From NCBI GenBank assembly GCA_003252395.1, contig QKEL01000013.1, positions 1 to 64,000 of the forward strand: a DNA stretch of 64,000 bases, in the 5' to 3' direction. Within the stretch, counting starts at the first letter, position 1, and every line of letters begins with the position of its first letter. Made by a program: the position numbers and the translations under genes. The notes beneath the pieces are model-generated. The model was given only the letters and a program-made list of their open reading frames with translations. It was not told where the DNA came from and did not search any database. Positions 57,145-64,000 of this stretch are shown here, piece by piece. This DNA is from Spirochaetales bacterium. Lineage in GTDB: Bacteria; Spirochaetota; Spirochaetia; Treponematales; Treponemataceae.

Positions 57145-58917
57145 TTATTTCGCGGGCGTTTCCGCCGCGGCATTGGTTCCGGCGATTCTTCCGAACACGT
57201 TAATGTCGGCCAGGGCGTTGCCGCCGAGCCGGTTGGTGCCGTGCACGCCGCCGGTCGTCTCGCCCGCGGCGTAGAGGCCGGGAATCACGTTCCCCTTGGT
57301 GTCGATCACCTGGGCTTTCTCGTTGATCTTTATGCCGCCCATGGTGTGGTGCACCGTGGGCTTGCGTCCGCCGGCGAAGTAGGGGCCCTGGTCCATCTTA
57401 TACTGGAACAGGGTTCTTCCGAACTTGTCCGGCCCGCCTTTCTCCACGGCCTTGTTGAAGTCCGCGACCGCGGCCTTCAGGTTGTCCGCGGGAACGTTCA
57501 TCTTTACCGCCAATTCATCCAGGGTATCGGCCATCACGGCGCGGCCCTGGTCCACCAACTCTTGGATAGTCTCGTTGAAGTTGTTCTTCGTGGCCATGGT
57601 CGGGTAGTTATGCGAATCGAGCACGATCCACATGAACTGGTCGGTTTGCTTGAAAAGGGCGTTGGTCATCACGTCTCGGCGCTGACCCTCGTCCACGAAG
57701 CGGTTCCCTTCCTTGTTCACGAAGATGCGGTTTTCCACCGCCTGCTCGATATTGCCCGAAAGGCTTCCGGTCACGGGGTCGCCCATGGGCAAAAGCTGGA
57801 TGTATTCCAGGCCCACCATGGCCGCTCCCACCTTCTCCGCCAGGGCCAAACCGTCGCCGGTGGCGCCGGGGTGATTGGTCGTGCCGACGTTTTTCAGGGA
57901 CGGCCATTGGCTGTTGTACTTTTCGCGCATTTCAACGCTGGCGCCGAAACCGCCGGTGGCGACGATGACCGCCTTGTGCCCTTGGGCCACGACGATTCCG
58001 TCACGTCCGGTGGCCTTAACCACGGTGGCGCGGCCTTCCTCGAGGTAAATATCGGTGGCCTTGGTATCGGTGAGGATGGTGATACCTTCATGGCTCTTTA
58101 TATAGTTCATGTAGGTTTCGATATAGCCGGTTCCCAGGGGCTTGATCGGCTTATGGGCGCGGGGCCACAGGCCGCCGAGTACCGTAAAGACCTCTTTCTT
58201 GAATTCCATGCCCATGGATTCGAGCCACTGCAGGGTGGGGTAGGCGTTCTCGACCAGGGTGCGCACCAGCTTGGGGTCGCCCTTCTTGTCGCCGCCCTCG
58301 AAGGTCTGCTGGTAGTGCTTGTCCACCGAGTCCTCAATGCCCTGGGAAATTTGGCGCGAGGGATCGGCCGCGTTGAAGGCCGAACCGGAAATAATCGTGT
58401 TGCCGCCCACCTGGGGCATTTTCTCGAGCACGATGACCGTGGCTCCCGCCTGGTTCGCGGCGACGGCGGCGGCGAGTCCCGCGCCGCCCGCCCCGATAAC
58501 CACCACGTCGGCGTTCAGGACCTTCGTGGCGGAGCTCACCGCGTCGGTGGCCGCCTTACCCTTGGAAAGGGCCGCGATATTGCCGCCCGCGGCTTCCAGG
58601 GCCTTGGTCACGGCCCCGATGATCGCCTTACTGGAATAGGTGGCGCCGGAAACCGAGTCCACGTTCAGGGTCTGACCCTCGATAATCGCCTTGGGAATGC
58701 GCTCGAAGGCCACGTCGGAAACGCCCGGGGTCTCGTGGTTTTCGATAATCTTGATTTCCTTGATCGATTTCTTGTCCACGGTCACTTCCACGACCACGTC
58801 GTCCCCGTGAATACCGGGCGCTCCGCCCGAATAGGTACCGGCCTTGAAATTGCCGCCGCAGCCGGCGAAGATAAGCGCGAGCAGGGCGCTTGCCAGAATG
58901 GGAATGAATTTCTTCAT
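57145..58917 (-). CDS. Secreted FMN-binding flavocytochrome-c/fumarate (urocanate)-reductase-like flavoprotein
   Basis: Lipobox LIFAGCGG; FMN_bind with flavinylation motif DSVSGATYSS; FAD-binding VVVIGAGGAGLAAAVAANQAGATVIVLEK; TNHPGATGDG. Confidence 0.88.
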   Translation of the reverse strand: MKKFIPILASALLALIFAGCGGNFKAGTYSGGAPGIHGDDVVVEVTVDKKSIKEIKIIENHETPGVSDVAFERIPKAIIEGQTLNVDSVSGATYSSKAIIGAVTKALEAAGGNIAALSKGKAATDAVSSATKVLNADVVVIGAGGAGLAAAVAANQAGATVIVLEKMPQVGGNTIISGSAFNAADPSRQISQGIEDSVDKHYQQTFEGGDKKGDPKLVRTLVENAYPTLQWLESMGMEFKKEVFTVLGGLWPRAHKPIKPLGTGYIETYMNYIKSHEGITILTDTKATDIYLEEGRATVVKATGRDGIVVAQGHKAVIVATGGFGASVEMREKYNSQWPSLKNVGTTNHPGATGDGLALAEKVGAAMVGLEYIQLLPMGDPVTGSLSGNIEQAVENRIFVNKEGNRFVDEGQRRDVMTNALFKQTDQFMWIVLDSHNYPTMATKNNFNETIQELVDQGRAVMADTLDELAVKMNVPADNLKAAVADFNKAVEKGGPDKFGRTLFQYKMDQGPYFAGGRKPTVHHTMGGIKINEKAQVIDTKGNVIPGLYAAGETTGGVHGTNRLGGNALADINVFGRIAGTNAAAETPAK

Positions 58918-58959
58918 GAATCTCGTCTCCTTTTCGATTTAATTCACAAAATATATTCG

Positions 58960-58973
58960 CCGAATGCATTCGG
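58960..58973. promoter_or_regulatory. Perfect 14-bp palindrome CCGAATGCATTCGG upstream of the flavoprotein gene
   Basis: Perfect palindrome 43 bp upstream of the start codon. Confidence 0.5.
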
Positions 58974-59043
58974 TAAACATGAAATAAGTGTACCTCATTC
59001 CGCGTAACAATGCAATTAGTATAGATAAGATATTATCGATAAA

Positions 59044-59095
59044 AGAGGCACAAAGGGCCATGCGACGAGTCGGCGGGACGCGCGGAGCCCCCGCG
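59044..59095. repeat. Dispersed intergenic repeat, copy A
   Basis: AGAGGCACAAAGGGCCATGCG...CGCGGAGCCCCCGCG; see 40630-40680. Confidence 0.5.
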
Positions 59096-59145
59096 AAGGG
59101 CGAAGGTTTCGGGGCGCCAAGGCCCCGAAACCGGGGCCTTATCGT

Positions 59146-59661
59146 TTATTCGGCCGTTCCGTCGCCGGGAACGATAAGGTGGCGTATCAGGCCGACGCTT
59201 CTCGCGAGGGAATAGAGGCCCATAATGGCCAGCGATACGGGCATACAGGAATAGACGACCCTTCGCGGGATCTGGAATACGGAGGTCACTTCCATGGTCT
59301 TCACGGTGATCTGGAACGCGAAGTAGAAGAAGACGGCGAAGAAGGCAAGGCAGGCGAGCTCGATCAGGAGCCGGTTCGCGATTTTCGCCCGCGCGCTTGT
59401 AAGCCGCGCGCCGATCCAGTCGCCTACGCTGAAATGCGACTTCGTGGCCCAGGCCCCGGCCGCCCCGTAAAAGACCAGGGCGGCGAAGCATAACTCGACG
59501 ATTTCGTCGAGCCAGTGCAGGGAGGTCACCGGGAAAACCCGTAAAAGGACGTTCGCCGTTACCATCAGCATAAGGGCAGCGAAGAGAATTATGGTTATTG
59601 CCTTTAACGCGAACCGAACGGCCCGATCGAGCGCCGCGACGGCTTTATCAATGGTTTTCAT
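59146..59661 (-). CDS. dctQ: TRAP transporter small permease (DctQ)
   Basis: 4-TM DctQ pattern; MVTANVLLRVFPVTSLHWLDEIVELCFAALVFYGAAGAWATKSHFSVG. Confidence 0.88.
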   Translation of the reverse strand: MKTIDKAVAALDRAVRFALKAITIILFAALMLMVTANVLLRVFPVTSLHWLDEIVELCFAALVFYGAAGAWATKSHFSVGDWIGARLTSARAKIANRLLIELACLAFFAVFFYFAFQITVKTMEVTSVFQIPRRVVYSCMPVSLAIMGLYSLARSVGLIRHLIVPGDGTAE

Positions 59662-59663
59662 GG

Positions 59664-60953
59664 TTACATCCCCGGTCCGCGGACCAAATTCGGCAGCCAG
59701 GTCGCGATGGCCGGCACGTAGGCGATAATCAGGGTAATGGCGAGAATCGCCACGAGATAGGGCCATACCTCCCGCGTGAGGCGCCCCATGCTGACCTTGC
59801 TGAAGCTGGACACCGCGAACAGGCACATGCCCACCGGCGGGGTCAGGTTGCCGATCATGATGAGCAGCGTCATCATGACGCCGAAATTCACGAGGTCAAT
59901 CCCGTACCGTTGGGCGATGGGCAGAAAGATCGGTATCGTAATGAAGAAAATCGCGTTCCCCTCGAGAAAGCAGCCCAGGGCCAGGATAAGCGTGATAATG
60001 ATCGCGAGCACGCCCGCCGTACCCATATTCGCGCCGGTAAGCGCCGCTATGATCGAGTCGGGTATGCGCTCGTAAATGGTGAACCAGCCGAAGAAATTCG
60101 CGGCTCCCATGATCAGGAGGAGGGCGGTGGATTGCTGTATGGACTTCCAGAATATCTCCGGCAGGTCCGAAACGGCCAGGTCGCCGTAGAGAAACCCCAG
60201 GAAGATCGCGTAGAGGCACACCACCACCGAAGCCTCGGTCGGCGTGAAAATGCCGCTCAATATACCGCCGATTATGATCACCGGCGCGAGCAGGGGCAGG
60301 ATCGCCGCGGTAAAGCTCGTCCAAATTTCGCGCCAATCGGCCTTTGCCGAGCGCGGGAAGCCGCGGGGCTTGGCCATGACCGCGATCGCCGCCATCATCG
60401 CCAGTCCCATGAGAACGCCGGGTATCATCCCGGCCAGGAAGAGCCGTTCCACCGAAACGAGGGTCAGGGCGCTGTAGAGCACGAAGGGAATGGAAGGCGG
60501 GATCACCGGGCCGATGGTTGAGGCCGCGGCCACGATGGACGCGGATATGTCCTCGCGGTAGCCGTTGTCGACCATCGCCTTGTGCTGGATCTGCCCGAGC
60601 CCCGCGGCGTCGGCCACGGCCGAGCCCGACATGCCCGAGAAAATCATGGACGAAACGACCGCAACCTGCCCGAGTCCCCCGGGCACGTGGCCCACCAAGG
60701 CCCGGCAAAACCGGAAAATGCGGTTCGTGATGCCGCCCGTGTTCATCAGGTTTCCCGCGAGAATGAAAAACGGAACGGCCAACAGCACGAATCCGTTGCA
60801 TCCGGAGAAAACCCGTTGGGGCAGCATGGCGAGAAAATTGCCCTGCCCCATGCCGACGAAAAAGAGCATTGCGGTGCCCGCTATGGCGACCACGATGGGC
60901 AGGTTTAGGAGAATCAGGGCGAGGAGCACCACGAATATGGCGAGTGTGAGCAT
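59664..60953 (-). CDS. dctM: TRAP transporter large permease (DctM)
   Basis: DctM: PFFILAGNLMNTGGITNRIFRFCRALVGHVPGGLGQVAVVSSMIFSGMSGSAVADAAGLG. Confidence 0.93.
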   Translation of the reverse strand: MLTLAIFVVLLALILLNLPIVVAIAGTAMLFFVGMGQGNFLAMLPQRVFSGCNGFVLLAVPFFILAGNLMNTGGITNRIFRFCRALVGHVPGGLGQVAVVSSMIFSGMSGSAVADAAGLGQIQHKAMVDNGYREDISASIVAAASTIGPVIPPSIPFVLYSALTLVSVERLFLAGMIPGVLMGLAMMAAIAVMAKPRGFPRSAKADWREIWTSFTAAILPLLAPVIIIGGILSGIFTPTEASVVVCLYAIFLGFLYGDLAVSDLPEIFWKSIQQSTALLLIMGAANFFGWFTIYERIPDSIIAALTGANMGTAGVLAIIITLILALGCFLEGNAIFFITIPIFLPIAQRYGIDLVNFGVMMTLLIMIGNLTPPVGMCLFAVSSFSKVSMGRLTREVWPYLVAILAITLIIAYVPAIATWLPNLVRGPGM

Positions 60954-61032
60954 GTATGCCTCCGGCGCGCCCCGCGCGGCGGGTCGGGGAACGGCGTCTC
61001 CCGACGGACCGGCGGGGCCCCGCGTCGCGCGG

Positions 61033-62013
61033 TTATTTGGATTTTGAGAGCAGGTTCATGAAATAGTCGTAATTCGCCTGGCCGACCTGGGCTTTCAGCT
61101 TGTCGTATACGGGCATCGCGGCCTTTTGGAACGGGGCCGTGTCGGGATATGCTACCTCCATCCCGTTTTTCTTCAGCTCCGCGATCTGGGTCGTCTCGGC
61201 GTCGCGTACCGATTTTTGCATCGCGGCGCCCGCCTTGACGGCCTCCTCCACGAGGATCTTCTGCTGCGCGGCAGTAAGCTTATTGAAAGCGGCCTTATTC
61301 ATGACCAAATGCGTGGAATTGTAGGTGTAGTTGAGCATTGAAAGGTACTTTTGGGTTTCCCACATCTTGTTCGAGTAGATGGTCGCTATCGGGTTTTCCT
61401 GACCGTCCACGACGCCCTGTTTGAGGGCCATCGGAAGCTCGGCGAAGGCGATGGTTTGCGCCATGCCGCCGAGGGCCTCCACGGTTTGCTGGTTCACGAA
61501 GTCCGGCGGCGTCCTGATCTTCAGTCCCTTGAAATCCGCGGGCGTGTTTATCTGTCGCTTGGAGGTCGTATAGGTGCGGAAGCCGTATTCCCACCGGGCG
61601 AGATATTTCAGGTTCGCCTTCTCAAGATCGGGCGTTACCCAGGCAATGAAGCCGCCGGCGAAGAAGCGGTCGGTGGCCGCGTAGTCCTTAAACGCGAAGG
61701 GCGCCCCGACCATGTTGAATTTGGGAACGTACTTCGCGAGGGCGGGCTCGGTGGGGATGACGAGGTCCAGGGCGCCGAGGGTGGTCTGCTCGACCATTTC
61801 CTGCGAGCTGCCGAGCTTGCTGTTCGGGTAGATCGCGATTTTGACGGCGCCTCCCGTGCGGGTTTCCACCGCCGCGGCGAAGGCCATTGCCGCGACGTGC
61901 GCCGGGTGCGATTCGACCAGGTAATGGCCGAACTTCAGCTCCACGCTTTTGTCTGCCGCGAACGCGAGGGTCGCGGCCAGGCTAAGCGCCGCAACGGACA
62001 GAACTTTCTTCAT
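61033..62013 (-). CDS. dctP: TRAP transporter substrate-binding protein (DctP)
   Basis: Signal peptide; KFGHYLVESHPAHVAAMAFAAAVE...GLKIRTPPDFVNQQTVEALGGMAQTIAFAELPMALKQGVVDGQENP. Confidence 0.92.
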   Translation of the reverse strand: MKKVLSVAALSLAATLAFAADKSVELKFGHYLVESHPAHVAAMAFAAAVETRTGGAVKIAIYPNSKLGSSQEMVEQTTLGALDLVIPTEPALAKYVPKFNMVGAPFAFKDYAATDRFFAGGFIAWVTPDLEKANLKYLARWEYGFRTYTTSKRQINTPADFKGLKIRTPPDFVNQQTVEALGGMAQTIAFAELPMALKQGVVDGQENPIATIYSNKMWETQKYLSMLNYTYNSTHLVMNKAAFNKLTAAQQKILVEEAVKAGAAMQKSVRDAETTQIAELKKNGMEVAYPDTAPFQKAAMPVYDKLKAQVGQANYDYFMNLLSKSK

Positions 62014-62177
62014 AAAAAGCTCCTCAGGGATAAACATTCACGGGCTCCGTTAACGCGGCGCCCGGATCCTGTTCGATTCCGTTGGCCTGACCTGTTGAAA
62101 AATGGAATCAAGTTCCAGTTTCATGATCAGTATAGAACTCCCTTCCAGTAAATCACAAGTAAATTTCCGGAAATAGT

Positions 62178-62218
62178 TAAAAAAAAGAGGGGCGGACCGG
62201 ATGAAACCGGTCCGCCCC
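62178..62218 (-). terminator. Intrinsic terminator downstream of the small basic ORF
   Basis: GGGGCGGACCGG-ATGAAA-CCGGTCCGCCCC, T-run on minus strand. Confidence 0.8.
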
Positions 62219-62264
62219 GATGGCGGTCGTACGCCAGGCGATATCCGTTCGCGCTAGGGCCGGA

Positions 62265-62372
62265 TCACTCCTTAGCTATTTTCTTGTCGTGCTTGAGCTG
62301 TCTCTTCTCTTTCAGGCTGTGCTGGGGTTTTTTCTTGGCTTCCGCCTGTCCTTTGTCTTTTCCCTTCGGCAT
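62265..62372 (-). CDS. 35-aa lysine-rich basic small protein
   Basis: MPKGKDKGQAEAKKKPQHSLKEKRQLKHDKKIAKE; strong RBS GAGGAGG 6 nt upstream of ATG; followed by terminator. Confidence 0.6.
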   Translation of the reverse strand: MPKGKDKGQAEAKKKPQHSLKEKRQLKHDKKIAKE

Positions 62373-62518
62373 GCTAAACCTCCTCAGGTCGTAATGAACG
62401 GCGACCGTATTCCCGGCAGCGTTGCCGGACCGGCTAACCGTCTCGATACATAGAGTGTAACGCCGGAACCGTTTCTTTTCCAGTACATTGCGTCGCGTTT
62501 TCTTTGGAAAGGATGGGC

Positions 62519-62559
62519 CCGGGAAGGGAAACCTTTTTTGAAAAGGTTGCCCCTCCCGG
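62519..62559. repeat. Long imperfect hairpin (MITE/REP-like)
   Basis: CCGGGAAGGGAAACCTTTT / AAAAGGTTGCCCCTCCCGG, 17 of 19 complementary positions. Confidence 0.5.
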
Positions 62560-62603
62560 ATGCCGTATTCCCCGGGACCTCCCCTTGCCAATTCGCGGCG
62601 AAA

Positions 62604-62690
62604 GGGGTACGATGAACCCAATTCTGGCGCATTAAGGTGGATTCAACCACCGGGAAGCTCCCGCTCTCGGCCGCGCGCCTGGGCCGTTAT
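62604..62690 (+). ncRNA. Candidate ZTP (pfl) riboswitch in the glyA leader
   Basis: CTGGCG-N6-GGTGG-ATTCAA-CCACC-GGGAAGC ... GCGCGCCTGGGC, ending about 40 nt before glyA ATG; GGCG/CGCC pseudoknot possible. P1 helix is not obvious. Confidence 0.55.
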
Positions 62691-62724
62691 GTCGCGGAAA
62701 ATCTGACGAAAGGGAGAATCAATC

Positions 62725-64000
62725 ATGACAAAGTCACCCCTCGCACAGTATCTGTCGGAAACCCCGGCAGACAAGGTAAACGCCGCCTTCGTGTCCTATA
62801 TCGCGAACCTGCAGCAGGTCGCCGAGATAGGCCCCGAGATCGCGGCCTCGGTGGTGAAGGAGCTGGAAGCCCAGCGCACCCACCTGAAGCTCATCGCGAG
62901 CGAGAACTACTGTTCGCTCAATACCCAGGCGGCGATGGGCAACCTCCTGACCGACAAGTACGCGGAAGGCTTTCCCGCCCACCGCTACTACGGCGGCTGC
63001 GAGAATATCGACGATATCGAAACCGTCGCGGCGGAAGAGGCGAAGGCCCTTTTCGGCGCCGAACACGCCTACGTGCAGCCCCATTCGGGCGCCGACGCGA
63101 ACATGGTCGCCTACTGGGCGATCCTTTCCGCCAAGATCGAGGCCCCGGTGCTCGAGAAGCTCGGCGAGACCAACCTTTCCAACCTTACGACTGAGCAGTG
63201 GGCCGACCTGAGAACGAAGCTCGGCAACCAGAAGCTCCTCGGCCTCGACTACTACTCCGGCGGTCACCTGACCCACGGCTACCGCCAGAACGTTTCCGCC
63301 CGCATGTTCGAGGCCCATTCCTACACGGTTTCCAAGGAGACCGGCCTTCTGGACTACGACGCGATCGAGAAGCAGGCGATGGAACTGAAGCCCCTGATCC
63401 TCCTGACCGGCTATTCCGCCTATCCGCGGGCCATCAACTTCCGCCGCTTCAAGGAAATCGCCGACAAGTGCGGCGCCGTCCTGATGGTGGACATGGCCCA
63501 CTTCGCCGGATTGGTCGCGGGCAAGGTGTTCACCGGCGACGAAGACCCGGTCAAATGGGCCGACGTGGTGACTACGACGACCCACAAGACCCTCCGCGGG
63601 CCCCGCGGCGCGCTCGTGCTCTGCAAGGCCCCCTTCGCCGATTACGTGAACAAGGGATGCCCGCTCGTGCTCGGCGGTCCGCTCCCGCACATGATGGCCG
63701 CCAAGGCGATCGCCTTCAAGGAAGCGCGCACCCCCGCCTACCAGGCCTACGCGAAGAAGGTGCAGTCAAACGCCCGCGCCCTCGCGGCCGAACTCGTGAG
63801 GCTCGGCATGACGCTCCAGACCGGCGGGACCGACAACCACCTCATGCTCATCAACGTGTCCGGCTTCGGCCTGACCGGGCGCCAGGCGGAAGCCGCCATG
63901 ACCGCCTGCGGCGTTACCCTCAACCGGAACAGCCTTCCCTTCGACCCGAACGGCGCCTGGTGGACGAGCGGTCTCCGCATCGGAACCCCCGCGACGACCA
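62725..64000 (+). CDS. glyA: Serine hydroxymethyltransferase (partial, runs off window)
   Basis: Translated from ATG at 62725: MTKSPLAQYLSETPADKVNAAFVSYIANLQQVAEIGPEIAASVVKELEAQRTHLKLIASENYCS...DKYAEGFPAHRYYGGCENIDDIE...TTTTHKTLRGPRGALVL; absent from the ORF track because no stop lies inside the window. Confidence 0.93.
   Translation, partial: MTKSPLAQYLSETPADKVNAAFVSYIANLQQVAEIGPEIAASVVKELEAQRTHLKLIASENYCSLNTQAAMGNLLTDKYAEGFPAHRYYGGCENIDDIETVAAEEAKALFGAEHAYVQPHSGADANMVAYWAILSAKIEAPVLEKLGETNLSNLTTEQWADLRTKLGNQKLLGLDYYSGGHLTHGYRQNVSARMFEAHSYTVSKETGLLDYDAIEKQAMELKPLILLTGYSAYPRAINFRRFKEIADKCGAVLMVDMAHFAGLVAGKVFTGDEDPVKWADVVTTTTHKTLRGPRGALVLCKAPFADYVNKGCPLVLGGPLPHMMAAKAIAFKEARTPAYQAYAKKVQSNARALAAELVRLGMTLQTGGTDNHLMLINVSGFGLTGRQAEAAMTACGVTLNRNSLPFDPNGAWWTSGLRIGTPATT

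Noticed and set aside
58667-58680. Third GGGTCTGACCC occurrence
   Set aside because: Lies within coding sequence of the flavoprotein (IIEGQTLNVDSVSGAT), consistent with codon usage; not counted as a REP copy.
59044-59095. c-di-GMP-I (GEMM) riboswitch resemblance (CACAAAGGGC...GGGACGC...GCC)
   Set aside because: Partial string similarity only; the GNRA receptor/tetraloop arrangement and AAACC block are missing, and the second copy does not retain the match.
62734-63690. 318-aa minus-strand ORF listed in the ORF track
   Set aside because: Antisense of glyA, which is the real gene (SHMT motifs in the plus frame).
1-64000. CRISPR arrays, rRNA operon, prophage or intact transposase
   Set aside because: Scanned for; no regularly spaced direct repeats, rRNA-like sequence, phage structural genes or transposase domains found.

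Overview
64-kb, high-GC chromosomal window from what looks like a spirochaete (Treponema/Spirochaeta-like gene content; this is inference, not a database hit). It is almost fully coding: about 55 supportable CDSs, one tRNA-Lys(UUU), and several intrinsic terminators. Main modules: RelE/HigB-type toxin-antitoxin pair; mtaB, bactofilin, tyrA and pta; corA; an oppABCDF oligopeptide ABC transporter; ferritin; a MarR-controlled multidomain CoA-disulfide-reductase/rhodanese/TusA/DsrE protein; a umuD'C-DUF72 cluster divergent from an XRE-S24 repressor; murI-rsgA-mutS2; argR-pgi-serC; hslO; an HndABCD-type multisubunit [FeFe] hydrogenase; a TRAP transporter with a secreted FMN-binding fumarate/urocanate-reductase-like flavoprotein; and glyA, which runs off the right edge and is missing from the ORF track. 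Strongest observations: (1) a UmuD homologue that begins almost exactly at the E. coli UmuD cleavage site and has lost both catalytic positions (Ser60->Gln, Lys97->Arg), so it appears to be a genetically pre-processed UmuD', next to a divergent S24 repressor that keeps an intact Ser/Lys dyad and has palindromic operators; (2) a ZTP (pfl)-like riboswitch upstream of glyA; (3) paired attC/REP-like imperfect palindromes beside the toxin-antitoxin module; (4) several dispersed intergenic repeat/hairpin families. No CRISPR array, rRNA, prophage or intact transposase was seen.
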